A stretch of DNA of 64,000 nt, from assembly GCA_016271365.2 (NCBI GenBank), contig CM057451.1, positions 367,123,501-367,187,500 on the forward strand, read 5' to 3'. A model generated the notes under the pieces. That model had not been told where the DNA came from, searched no databases, and saw only the letters and a program-made list of their open reading frames with translations. A program made the position numbers and the translations under genes. This DNA is from Neoceratodus forsteri. Lineage: Eukaryota > Chordata > Ceratodontiformes > Ceratodontidae. This document shows, piece by piece, positions 1-10,930 of this stretch (position 1 is its first letter; each line of letters begins with the position of its first letter).

Positions 1-517
1 CCTGGAACCGAGCGCTATTCAGTTCCTGAAGAAAAAGGAACCGAGAAAATTACTAAATTTGGACAAAACTAAAGCAGTTCAGGGAACCGATTGCTAAATC
101 ACTCTAAATAATAATAATTTGAGATAAGAAACCTTTAAAATAGACACGGAACCCTTGGTTCCAAGGAACCGTGAGGGAACTGGAATATAAATAAAAAACT
201 ACTAAAACACTAATTTAGTACACTAAACAATGTTTCTAAGGCAGCAATTTAAAAATAAACTGAAAATGAGTACTTATCTACAGATAAACTTTAGTCAGAG
301 ACAGTTCAAGGAGAGCCCTCTGGGACGTCCTTACTAGGCAGGCAGAGTAAAGAATCTGAAGCACTCGGACTGCAGCAGTTGCTAGGGCAGCAGTTTGGAA
401 GAGGCATGAGCCAATTGAGAGTTCCATAATTTACATAAAATTCCATCTCTCCGGGCAGTTCAACACAGGAAGCTGACTGCATTAAGTTTAATCATAATGA
501 GTGATTCCTGGAGTTAG
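1..517 (-). mobile_element. DIRS-like element, 5' leader and terminal repeat (cut by window edge)
   Basis: The stretch holds several GAACCG words in its first 180 bases and then a block (about 300-510) that parallels the 5' terminal repeats of elements C and D. Shared landmarks in the same order are a gcagagtaaagaatctga-type block, a 'gagagttccat' block, 'ctccgggcagttcaa' and 'aatcataat' near the end. The body would lie left of position 1, so only the 5' end of a minus-strand element is seen. It is clearly more diverged than C and D are from each other. The assignment rests on order and similarity of blocks, not on any coding sequence. Confidence 0.55.
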
Positions 518-2464
518 AACTCCTAGTTACCTTTTTTTCACATTCCATGGCTATGCACAGTCTCCTATTCTCTTACACATTATTTAAAAAAAAGAAAAAA
601 AAAGTACAACATTAGGAAAAGAGATTACACCTTAATAGCTAATGTCGAATGTTTGTTTCTGCTTTAAGATTTTCAGTATCTCACACTTTATATACTTCAT
701 TTTTTCATTTCATTTATTTTTTATTCTTGCAGGCCTGATGAGCAAAACTACCCATTTTCACAGGCAACAAGTAAATACAAAAAATACATATACAACATCA
801 GCTCAGACATACAATTCAATAACAAAACAGAAAAAAAACATACAATATTACAATAACATTTCAAATACTATAAATTACATGTACATTCCTCTTCATCCTT
901 CAAAAAAAAAATAAAAGTTAGTTTCCCCCTTGAAGTTAAAAACTGTATATATTATAACTATATATTACCTTACCCATGGTCATACATTTTTTACATGTGT
1001 GCATTAACAATATGTTTAGATTATTCTCAGACAGTTTTTCTGCACTTAAGTTGAAATTTTTTTTTATCAATAGACCTTTTCACGATATTTGTTAGTAATT
1101 TATAAAAACTTGAATTCAAAATTTAAATGCCCTCTTAAGCAAAAGCTGTTAATTTTATTCTCTTACCATATGTTCCTATTCTTATCTAAACATCTTCCCA
1201 GCGCTTTCAATACCTTTTCTTCCTGGATATACAGAGCACAGCTTGTGAGAAATATTTAACTTTTTTAACTTCTTAATGGTTGCAGCTTAATGTTTTATTA
1301 AACCTATGAGCCTACCTCGTATTAAATCTGATTACCCTTTCTTGCAGGAAACTTTTTAATTCGTAGCTGCAAATAAATCAGAAGTAATGCAACTACTTTG
1401 TGTTTACTTGAATTTGAATTTCGCTTTTATGTTACATGATGAAATAGGCTGTGTTTTACCTTGTTAATGCTCTCTCAGACGCTCCATTGTTGGCATCCTC
1501 ATTTCGCCATTACCAATAATTCTCTGAGCCTTCTTTTTCACCTTATAGGGGAGAAGCACTCTGGGCAGGACAGGTGGAATGTGCCACGCCATGATGTCAC
1601 CTACTCCAGTGTCTGTAAGACACCTCTTCCCACACAAAACACTATGTGGAAACCCTTTTCTGACTTCACAAAACTTTGTGAAAAAAAGGATCAGTGCTGT
1701 CTGTCTCACTGACAGTGCTAACTTTTTTTATTTCTAATGTCATTAGAAGCATCAGTAATGGCAAAATAAGGATGCCAACTGAGACAGCATTAACAAGGTA
1801 AAACACCGCCTATTTCATCGCGTTGCATGAAAGTGAAATTCGAACTGAATTAAACACAAAGTAATTGCATTACTTCTAATTTATTTGCCGCTACAAAGTA
1901 AAAAGTTCCTGCAGGGCAATTAGATTTGAAACAAGGTAGGCTCATAACTTTTGTAAAATGTTAAGCTGCAACCATTAAGAAGTTAAAAAAGTTAAATCTT
2001 TCTCACAAACTGTGCCCTGTATATCCAGGATGAAAAAGCATTGAAAGGAATGGGAAGATGTTCAGATAAGAATATCATCATCTGGTAAGAGAATAAACTT
2101 AACAGCTTTTGCTTAAGAAGGCATTTAAAATGTGATTTTAAGTTTTTATAAATTACTTACAAATATGAAAAGGCCTACTGGTAAAAAAGGTTTTTTCAAC
2201 TTAAGTACACGGAAACTGAAAAGAATCTAAAAATACTGTGAACACACATGTAGAAATATGTTACCATGGATACGATAAAAAAGTATTTTTAATACATATA
2301 AAGTTTGAGATACTACAAAGCTTAAAGCAGGAAAAACATTAGAAATTAGCTATTAAGGCAATCTCTTTTCCTAATGTTGTAGTTTTTTTTTTTTTAAAAA
2401 GAATGTATTAAGGAATAGGAGACTGTGCATAGCCTTGGAATGTGAAAAAAGGTAACTAGGAGTT
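518..2464. repeat. Large fold-back (inverted-repeat) element
   Basis: The left arm (518-1522) and right arm (1745-2464) are imperfect reverse complements. The outer tips are aactcctagttacc (518-531) and ggtaactaggagtt (2451-2464). Pairing can be followed through ctatgcacagtctcctatt, the acattaggaaaagagatt block, acatgtgtg, the aacttcttaatggttgcagc block and ttttaccttgttaatgct. The left arm is longer because it has about 270 extra bases near 695-965. The spacer (1523-1744) is unpaired and less AT-rich than the arms. No transposase is visible. I see no clear target-site duplication. A non-autonomous DNA transposon or a fold-back formed by inverted duplication are both possible. Confidence 0.8.
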
Positions 2465-4041
2465 TTTTCCACTCTAGTTTTGACAATTTATAAAACAATG
2501 TGGTGTTTAACATTATTTAAAAAATTCTAAAAATGTAATTCTATATTATTTTAGTCTTTTCTCTGAAGAAGTGAGCAACTTAAGATCTTGAAACACTGGA
2601 CTTATGAAACTGAAGGCTATGAATAAAAATATATACACAAGTTTTGAACAATATTGGTCCTGAACCGTTATTCTCTCGTTGAATTTATGCCAGTTACAAG
2701 ATAAGGACCCATTTTGGACACTGAATGTAAATGTGAAAAGGACATTCTGGAGGTTGTAATTGTGGTTCTACATCCTAGCAATTAAACTTCAGTAACTCTT
2801 TAGATTCTAAAATGGGTTTCAAAATAAAAAAAAGTGTTGTGGTCGTGTGTGTAACATAAAGCAATTTATTTGACAATGCTCCAACCAGAATAACCTCGTG
2901 AGAAGCAGCATCTAATATTCATGAAATCCCCAGGAGGATAACAGTATAGCTTGGCTCCAGAAGAAAGTTACAGTAATCAATAAATAAATACAAAAGAATG
3001 TGTTTTTTCTTAGAACAACCACTATCTTCCGATCATTTCAAAAAATAATCTTATATAATATTTTTAGAATGCTTGAAGGTACATTTTGAAAGCTGTAAGA
3101 TTTGAACAGTTAATACAGTTCTCCTGTGTTGCTACATGCATACCCATGTCGATATAATATGTTAAAAATGACAGGACTTTAAAAATGCAGTGAATCGTTT
3201 TTTTATATCAATATGAAATACATTTGCTTTATTTTGCTATATGGTCACTGTAGTGATATATTAATGATATACCTACTTGACTAACTCCAATCTTTAATTT
3301 AAAAAAAATTAAGTCTCTAGCCCCAACAGTTCCAAAGCTATCTCCCTGCAAAGAAAATATCTTTTGAAAGGTCAAACTCTGGAACTGTTGGGGCTAGAAA
3401 CTTATTTTTTTAATGACAGTTTGGAGTCTAGCTGTTAAGAAATTGTATCATATATTATATAATTATTATGTAACAGTAGTAATTATGTTATTGATATAAA
3501 AACAGGCAGTGTTCTCTAGCTATAACGATATACATATTTACATCATGACAGAACTATGTTTTTGTACTATAAATGTTATTGATATACTTTTTCCAAACTG
3601 ATACAGTATATTGAAATACTTTGCTAATACAGACATGGAAAATTTCATGACAGTTTAAAAATTTGTTTTTAATTTTTGAATTTTTTTCTGAATTTTCGTA
3701 CTAGTCCCCATAATTTAATTGGTATCTATGTAAGTGTAATACCCATAAACATTCATCTTATACCTTAAATTGTGTGGCTAACATTTCATTCTCCTCTCCT
3801 ATAGTACCAAGTCTTCCTCGCTTTCACAGCCTTCGGCTGCAAAAGTATCAGAAAATAGTAAATCAATCAATAGGAATACTAAGTATGTACAAATGCGTAA
3901 AATACAAATAACAGCATGACCACAGGTATACAAAAGCGCACAGTATACACAGGCCATACTTAAATAAACAGAACCTCACCATGAGGTCCTACGGCTGTAG
4001 ACAGCTACAAGCTACTCTAAGATGGAGAGCTACAGAAATGG
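2465..4041. other. AT-rich stretch without a gene
   Basis: No coding sequence of note. It contains a retroposon-like 3' tail near 2550-2660 (aataaaaatatat), the small hairpin element annotated separately, and short AT-rich runs. The last 200 bases before element A are not assignable to a family I recognise. Confidence 0.5.
3298..3413. repeat. Small palindromic MITE-like hairpin
   Basis: The arms tctagccccaacagttcca (about 3315-3333) and tggaactgttggggctaga (3380-3398) are complementary over about 19 bases, and the pairing extends into flanking A-rich and T-rich runs. The loop is about 45 bases. Nothing suggests a gene. A short fold-back MITE or the remains of one is the simplest reading. Confidence 0.75.
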
Positions 4042-4258
4042 AAATTATGTACTTACTGTAATTATTGATCTTCTTGGACAGTCTCCATTACTCATTCACA
4101 CTAGTGGGATAGCGCCGGAGGTGCTAAGACCAAGCGGGAGCCTAAAGTTTCAGAAGGGTCGGCGCCGAGAGAGGACCACACATGCGCGGCACCGCTAGAC
4201 TAGCTCGCGCCTGTGCAGGCTATCTCAGTGTCGACCCTCCAACCGCCTCAGTACCTTT
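4042..4258 (+). repeat. Left inverted terminal repeat of element A
   Basis: Pairs with 8130-8330. Shared blocks include cattcacactagtgggatag, gcgccgagagaggacca, gcgcggcaccgc, gactagctcgcgcctgt and gtcgaccctccaaccgcctc. It is GC- and CpG-rich compared with its AT-rich surroundings, which suggests a young copy or methylation-protected sequence. Confidence 0.8.
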
Positions 4259-4442
4259 TTGACCGAGGAGGTGCAGCGTAACTAATGAGAATAACTCGTC
4301 CTGAGTTTCTGGGCCTGAGAGGGTCCAGATGGCCTTTGCAAGAAAGGCCAAAGAATAATGTCCTCACAGTCTGAATCATAATACCGTGAAGACCAGGAAA
4401 GAAAACGAGCGAACCAAGGGGATGGTGGGTGGGCGTGTGAAT

Positions 4443-4545
4443 GAGTGATGAAGACTGTCCAAGAAGATCAATAATTACGGTAAGTTCGTAATTTCCATAT
4501 CTTCCTGGACTAAACCTCCATCACTCATTCACACTAGTGGGAGAG
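4443..4545. repeat. Internal complementary region of element A
   Basis: The first half (tgtccaagaagatcaataat and on) is the reverse complement of the left tip. The second half (atatcttcctggact, then cattcacactagtggg) is the reverse complement of the right tip. The fusion point lies near 4490. In known DIRS elements this region templates the joining of the two ends into a circle, so it also records where the ends lie. Confidence 0.75.
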
Positions 4546-5935
4546 TACCAAGCTAAAACCAACAACCCTGAGTAGGGTGATGGGAGATAGGATTCACTCA
4601 GAAAGGACAGCCAAGTACTGTCCTGTTAATAAAAAGAGCTGTCTTGTAAGAGCATCTAGAACACAGTGCCTACAAGATAAGCGCTCGAGTTGTAACTCGT
4701 CACCTTGCCGACGACTGCAATGGGCACAAAATGAAAGTCTGCCAGGCAGCCGCAACCACTCTAGGAGAGTGGCAAGAACCTGGCCTCACAATTTAATCTA
4801 GGACCAAAATTAATAGTGTCAAAGACATGTACTAATGTAACGTAAAGGGACCTCAGGAACTGAAAGAGTCGGAGGTAAAGTTTACTGGTTCAGGGTAGAC
4901 CGGAAAGTGCAGATGGAAACCCCCACTATCCAGAATGGTTGACCTGTAAACAACAGGTCCAGAAGCACTTGAACCCCTTACTTGGTGAGCAAGGGGGTCC
5001 AGGTGGTGTTAGCCCATCATGGAGAATGGTCTCCACTTAGTCACAGGATCTTCCTGATGGAAGGCCAAGCACGACTTAGAAGCCTCTCGTGGTGGTCTAG
5101 TAAAACCAGATCCTACCCACTGCATATTCCAATAGGAATAATCCTGCCCCTGTGTGTACAACTGTAGCAGCAGTCTCTGAACTCAGGAAAGAAAGGAAAA
5201 AGGTGTACAGGAGGACATGTCCACTGCAGAAAAAAACATTCCGACAGAAAAAAAACAGGGGCTGGGTTTCTAAGGTCAATAGAGGCAGATGTGCATCGAG
5301 GAGGGACACAGCAGGACCAAGTTAGGGCTAACCCATTTGTTGAAGTGACTGAAAGAGGCAGTGACTCAATGCGGTGTGGCACTACCCACTCTGGCTTTTC
5401 TGAAAGGAGTAGGAAAGGATTCTAGTTTGTTTGCTGAAAAAGAAACATCACCACTCCCTCTCGCACTTGAAGAGGATAGCTTCGTGAGCGACTGGCATGG
5501 ACCAGAGCACAGAAACCGAAGGTGTGAATATCTGAGAAGCTTCCTCAAAAAAAGGGACCTACTTGACCGTCTGTCAAGAAGGAGAAAATCGCCTGTTAAA
5601 TTAAGCAAGCAAGGATTCAGGAACCTAAGTTCTGACTCGGTGGAGAGTCGCTTCTGCTGCTGTAAGGATCTGTTCAAGAGAAGAAAGCCTGATAAAAAGA
5701 AAAGGAATTAACAGACTGGGCAGTCGCCTAGGTCTAGGAAATGTTTCTGAATGAGAGAAATCTCTCAGAGAAAGAGATGACCCATATCATTGCCGGATTG
5801 GACTCCCCGTAGGGGAAGAAGAAATCGGGTACTCTTTACCGTATCCCGGAGACGAGCGCCTCAGGGGCTGAGGAGGAATCTGACCAGATCCCCCAAAAGG
5901 GGGGGTACCGGGTAATTTCAGCTAGGCCCTGTGCT

Positions 5936-6223
5936 GTGATAAAAACTATATTGATAAATATATATTTTTCTTTTAGTCCAAGCCTAACAAGGCCTTCAGG
6001 CTGCTATTTTGAGGATTGTCTTGATACAAAAAGACGAAGATGTTCTCCATTTGAGTGCGGAAAGAGCCTGAGTGTCCATACTGAAATCATGACCGGACTA
6101 ACAATCACAACTGGAGAGAAGTTCACCACCTGTGCCGAAGAAGCCACCGAAGAGGCAATATCACAAGGGGGTATATACCCCTATCAAAGGAGCGGAAGAG
6201 TCAGAGCGGCTCCCGACCATTAA
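5936..6223 (+). pseudogene. Degenerate C2H2 zinc-finger-like remnant inside element A
   Basis: A 95-codon frame contains FECGKSLSVHTEIMT followed four residues later by TTGEKFTTCAE. This is the spacing and wording of a C2H2 finger plus its TGEK linker. The two zinc-binding histidines before the linker are replaced by Gly and Thr, and the cysteine pair is CX4C, not CX2C, so it cannot fold as a normal finger. A pyrimidine tract ending in 'tttttcttttag' (near 5965-5976) precedes it and looks like a splice acceptor. I read it as a captured and decayed zinc-finger exon. Chance resemblance is possible because only one finger is present. Confidence 0.45.
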
Positions 6224-6780
6224 ATTAAAATGTTCCACGGAGTGTAACTGTCTTGATAATTGAAAAAGTCTAGACGCAGAAGAGTATGGTCCACGGACGC
6301 AGTGTGAAATACTATAGTGGACCCCATTACTGAGGAACTACTGGAAGGATTTTCCATCATGGACTCTGATGATAGAGAGGACGTGCCCTCCAGTATATAA
6401 AATGAGCCATCCGCTGTGTTACTGACCAGAAGGACAGGGAAAGACCCATCTAGATGCACTTCTACCCCAGAAGGACCTCCAAGACAGGTCTAGGTCAGAG
6501 CCACTAGAGACTCCGCCATCAGGAAGGATGTCGAGGAGCTTGGTACCACGTAGGGAGCAGAGAAAGTGCTGAGCAGAATGAGATTCCGCTGGCAGAACGG
6601 TACAGCAGAGTTCCATAGCAGAAAACCGCTGGATGACACAAGATCCCACATAGACCACCACTCACTAAAATGTGTGGAAAAAATAATCCGCAGAACAGGA
6701 GTTCATTCTGCGGTCAACATCCCGCCACAAGTTCTGTGGAAAGGAGTCTGAAAGGAAAAATGTGACACTAATTCTGCCAT

Positions 6781-7450
6781 ACAGCACCCACTAGCACCCG
6801 TGTGGCATCAACACCACTCGTGGCACAGGAGGGCACCAAGCAGTGCCTATGCCAACCTGGGCGATACCTGAGGGCAGCCACGGCAGTATCCGCAGGTACT
6901 CCCAGCACCCATGTAGCAATGGCACTCGAGGGCACCTCCAACGCCCATGGCATCGATGGCACAATGGCATCCATGACACCCATGGCAAGAATGGCACCCG
7001 AGGGCACCAGTGGCACCTGAGGACACCAGTGGCATCCATGGGCACCTGCAGTGCCACCCACAGCACCCCACGGGTGTCACCCCCGGTACCCAATGCACCA
7101 GTGGCACCCATGGCACCTGAAGCATCCCTGGCACCCATGGTGCCCGTGGGTGCACGGCGCCGCCCGCGTGGGAGCACAGCACCGCCCGTGGGTGCATGGC
7201 ACCACTGACGGCGCCAACAACCAGTGGCAGCAAAGAGAGCACCCACAGCACCGCACAGAGTGATGGTGCCAACCCACGGTGCCGACCAAGGCCCTGAGGC
7301 TTGGCACCGACCAAGGCACCAATCCAAAGGAAATCCTGAGAAGAGGAGAAGGAAAAAGGTGGTGCCTGTGCCAGCTCCTGCATGGAAAAGAGAGAGGGGG
7401 GTAGGCACGAGGGGTTGACACGATGGCAAAGGCACCCAGAGGGCACCTCG
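6781..7450. repeat. GGCACC-rich degenerate short-repeat block
   Basis: The word GGCACC and its variants GGCATC and TGGCACCCATGG recur at irregular spacing of about 8-25 bases. Long open frames occur on both strands here (up to 287 codons on the minus strand), but their composition follows the repeat and they match nothing I recognise. I treat the block as a family-specific repeat cloud in the 5' half of element A and not as a gene. Confidence 0.7.
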
Positions 7451-8129
7451 CCATATGTGATCCAATCGACCCGGCTCCGGTCCAACGGCTCCGAGGCCCA
7501 GAGGTCCCAAAATCAGGAACAGAGCCAGGAAAACTGGAAAGTTGAACCCCCTGCTCCATAGGAGCGACCCAGAGGTGAAACTGCCCACCGGAGCTCCAGC
7601 GAGGACAGAGATGGAGCTCAGAGTCGAGAAAGCAGCCGTTAGGAGCGGGGCCAAGAGGAACCCACCAAAGTCAGTTCAGGCCCATCGCCCCTCCCGACAA
7701 ACATTCCTCGTGCAGACATACCAACAGGCAACCTCGAGTGGCACTGACTCTTCTTCCCCGAACGAGGAAGAGGAGCTCGAGGTCAAGCACAGCCAGATCA
7801 CAGGAACCATTAGATTTGTGCTTCAGAGGACTGTCCCCGAGCACAGGACTGTCCGTGGTCAGACCCCCCATTAATTAAGGCGGCAGACCAGACACAGCCC
7901 CTCTGCCATAAAACTTTCAAGCGAAGTCCTCCTACTGTCACCTACCGTCTAAGGACAACTCCGTTGATGGCAGGAAAGAATTTCTTTTCTTCTTCTTCAT
8001 AATCTTCTTCTTGTTCGTAAAATAATAAATTACTACTTTAAAATATTAAAACATTAAGAGCTGTTGTCGTATAGACGAAAACTTTGACTCCGGCAGATGA
8101 GCGACATCGACATCCAAGCGCACTCGGTG

Positions 8130-8330
8130 GGAGAAAAGGAACTGAGGCGGTTGGAGGGTCGACACCGAGATAGCTCTAGACAGGCGCGAGCTAGTCTTGC
8201 GGTGCCGCGCATGCATGGTCCTCTCTCGGCGCCAACCCTTCCGAAAACTTCAGGCTCCCACTTGGTCCTAGCGCCTCCGGCACTATCCCACTAGTGTGAA
8301 TGAATGATGGAGACTCAGTCCAGGAAGATC
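8130..8330 (-). repeat. Right inverted terminal repeat of element A
   Basis: Reverse complement of the left repeat, ending in a 'gtccaggaagat' tip that matches the right-end half of the ICR. The copies differ at scattered positions, several of them CpG to TpG or CpA. Confidence 0.8.
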
Positions 8331-8914
8331 TGAATCAACATAAGACAAAAGCAGTAGGACTGTACAGAACATATCAGAAAAAAAAGCAGTCATGCCTTCT
8401 CTTTATACAGAATAACTGATGAGAAAATGGGCACAACTAGGCTGTGTTTCCACTGACGAATTCTGAAGAAATTACAAACCATAGATGCAAACCTTGTGTG
8501 ATTTGTGTCTTATGAGAATCCCACAGTAGAAGCACAAGCCTGTTTGTGTATGTTTTTCTAGCTTTTATAGTGAATGGTCTGCTCTGTCACTTTTAGCAAA
8601 CACATTTAAGTCACTCATCTCCCCGCTATGCAGAGGTGTCAGGAGTCCAATGCCGGTCAACAGATAACCGTGCAGTACTTTAGGGCTGAAGACAGAGAGG
8701 GCAATAACCCTGACTAGACATTAGGTCCCCAGGGTAGGATAGGGTAAAACTGGGCAGAACAGATGGATCAATGGTCTTTTTCTGCCAACATGTTCTAGAA
8801 TTCTAAGATGGTAAATGTCTACAAAGCGAAATGCTCTATAGTGCCTTTCATACACACTGCATCCCAAAGGTGCATTACAATTCATGAACCACTGCATCAG
8901 CCAATAGGTGTGAA
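8331..8914. other. Stretch with a CR1-like 3' UTR fragment
   Basis: About 8640-8815 reads like the 3' end of a CR1-type LINE in plus orientation: 'gggcagaacagatggatcaatggtctttttctgccaacatg' style wording, known from CR1 3' UTRs. The rest of the stretch has no recognisable gene. Confidence 0.45.
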
Positions 8915-10750
8915 CAATGAGAACATACGAAAATGCCAGCAGAAACAGGCCTCACAGTCTATTGAGTCCACTCAAGTGCGCAACTAGCACCTTATAATGC
9001 TGCTGCCCCTCCTTTCCACCCATCCTATTACCCCTTACCCTATCCCAACCCCTCCTGAAGCAGTCTACCGTCTTGCAGGCCACTACCTCACCTGGCAAGG
9101 AGTTCCACTTGTTCACCACTCTTTCCATGAAAAAAAGGTATCCTCATCTCTCTCCTGAATCTACCCCCCTCCAGTCTCAGTTGGTGTCCTCATGTCCCTC
9201 CCCTTTCTCCTCTGGAAAATCCTCTCTGTATTAGACTTGTTTATTCCCTTCAGGTACTTAAAGGTCTCAGTCATATCTCCCCTGTCCTTCCTCTCTTCCA
9301 GAGATAACATATGCAGCTCCCCCAGTCTTTCCTTGTATGGCTTGCCCTCCAATCCCTGGATCATCTCTGTAGCTCTACGCTGTACTCCCTCCAACAATCT
9401 GATGTCCTTCTTCAGGAACGGGTGCCAATATTGCACACAGTACTCCAGGTGGGGCCTGACCAGCAACCTATACAGGGGCTGGACAACCTCCCTACTTCTG
9501 GAGGAGATCCCTCTAGCTGTACACCCCAGCATTTTGTTGGTTTTTGCCACTGCCCTTCTGCACTGAACACGGCTGTTCATGCTCCCTGTTATGATTACCC
9601 CTAGATCCTTCTCTTCTGTGGAGCAACCAAACTGAACCCCATTTAAGTGATGATCCCTCCCTTGGTTCCGGGCTCCGAAATGCAGAACCTTGCACTTCTC
9701 GGCATTCAGCCCCAGCTGCCATTTATCTTCCTACTCTTGTAGCTTATTCAGGTCCTCCTGCAACCCCTTCCCCCCCTCTGTCATCTACCACAGCTCCCAT
9801 CTTGGTAACATCTGCAAACAGATTGATTTTGCTCCAGATCCCATTCGAGATATCTGCAATGAAATTCCCGAACAGTACTGGTCCCAGCACAGATCCCTGT
9901 GGTACCCTGCTCATCACCGCTCTCGGTGATGAGAGTTCACCCCCTACTACCACCCTTTGCTGTCTCCCCCTCAGCCATTTCCTGATTCAGGTCATCATTT
10001 TTGGTCCTGCCCCACATACTCCGGCTTCCCCCCAATCTCCCATGTGGCACTGAATCAAAGGCCTTACTGAAGTTCAAGTACAGGATGTCCACAACATGGC
10101 CCCTGTCCAGTTCCCATGTCACCCAGTCACAGAACTCTACGGTTTGTCTGGCACGATCTGCCCATGACAAATCCATGTTACTGGTTGTCCTGGATACTGT
10201 TTGTTTCCAAGAAGCACATGAGCCTCTCCTTTAGGATGGTCTCCATGAGTTTGCCCATGATCGAGGTGAGGTGCACTGGCCTGTAGTTCCCTGGTTCATC
10301 CTTGTCAATACTTTTATGGATGGGCACCATGTGGGCCATCCTCCCGCCCTGTGATACACCTTCTGTGTCCAGGGAGATATTGAACAGGTCTGCCAGTGGC
10401 CACGCAAGAACCTCTGCCAGCTCCCTCAGTACTCTAGGGTGAATGCCATCTAGCCCAGGCACTCTGTCCACTCTTAATGCCCTCAACCCCTCCAGCACCC
10501 TGCTCTCTGTGATTCCTACATCTGTCGTCCTCTCCCCCTTACTCACCCCCCCCAGCTGCCTGAGATATTAGCCCACCACTTCTCCTGCATGAACACAGAG
10601 CAGAAGTACTTGCTCAGTGCCTCTGCCAGCTCTGCCCATCTCCACCCACCTCCATCTTTCTTGATCCTCACAAGCTGGTCTTTGTTTCACCTTTTCTCGC
10701 CTATGTAATGGAAGAAGTCTTTTCTCCTCTTTTGATCCCCTGTGCCAGTC
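8915..10750 (-). mobile_element. CR1 LINE, 5'-truncated, decayed ORF2 (CR1-z)
   Basis: Minus-strand frames together give the reverse transcriptase and 3' part of CR1 ORF2. In coding order: GLDGIHPRVLRELAE with GNYRPVHLTSIMGKLMETIL (10546-10178), YLNFSKAFDSVPHGRL (10176-9937), SRVPQGSVLGPVLF and LFADVTK (9953-9744), then LVRPHLEYCVQYWHPFLKKD and the C-terminal tail (9580-9161). The reverse transcriptase box normally reads FADD; here the second Asp is Val (codon at 9807-9809), so the enzyme would be dead even if frames were repaired. The 3' UTR lies at 8915-9160. The endonuclease half is missing, as is usual for 5'-truncated CR1 copies. Confidence 0.9.
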
Positions 10751-10759
10751 TCAGCTCTC

Positions 10760-10930
10760 TAGATGTTTTGGCACCCCAAAATCGAGAGAGGTTTAGAAAA
10801 GTTCTAGAGGCAGGTGTAGAGAGAGAGTGAGAGACAGAGAGAATGTTAAGTGGCTTGCACTGGGTCACACAGTGAGAAACTGGTGCTGGTGGTGAGATTC
10901 AAAACAGTCTCCAGGTTCAAACAGACATTT
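10760..10930 (-). mobile_element. CORE-SINE (MIR-like) fragment
   Basis: The words gttaagtggcttgcactggg and 'tcacacagtgagaaactgg', followed by 'gagattcaaaac', correspond to the reverse complement of the MIR/CORE core (…gattcgaacc… tcacacag… gcaagtcacttaac…). The tRNA-derived head is not clear. It is an old, diverged copy. Confidence 0.55.

Larger units (their letters stand above)
4042..8330 (-). mobile_element. DIRS-like non-autonomous element A
   Basis: The element is bounded by inverted terminal repeats of about 200 bases (left 4042-4258, right 8130-8330). Near the left end it carries an internal complementary region (4443-4545) in which the reverse complement of the left tip is fused to the reverse complement of the right tip. 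That architecture is the hallmark of DIRS-type retrotransposons, and the position of the ICR puts the 3' end on the left. Unlike B, C and D, the 3.5 kb interior has no recognisable gag zinc motif, reverse transcriptase, RNase H or tyrosine recombinase. It holds instead a zinc-finger-like remnant and a GGCACC-rich block. It would need proteins from a relative. Element H at 58321 has a similar left end and ICR. Confidence 0.7.

Noticed and set aside
5361..5711. 116-codon plus-strand frame with a basic end in element A
   Set aside because: Interesting Lys/Arg-rich C-terminus, but an equally long frame overlaps on the minus strand and nothing known matches. Left as part of element A.
6791..7654. 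287-codon open frame on the minus strand
   Set aside because: It lies in the GGCACC block, overlaps long frames in three other phases and has no domain signature; the openness follows from base composition.
9161..9604. Plus-strand frames opposite the CR1 reverse transcriptase
   Set aside because: Shadows of the minus-strand CR1 ORF2, which has clear motifs.
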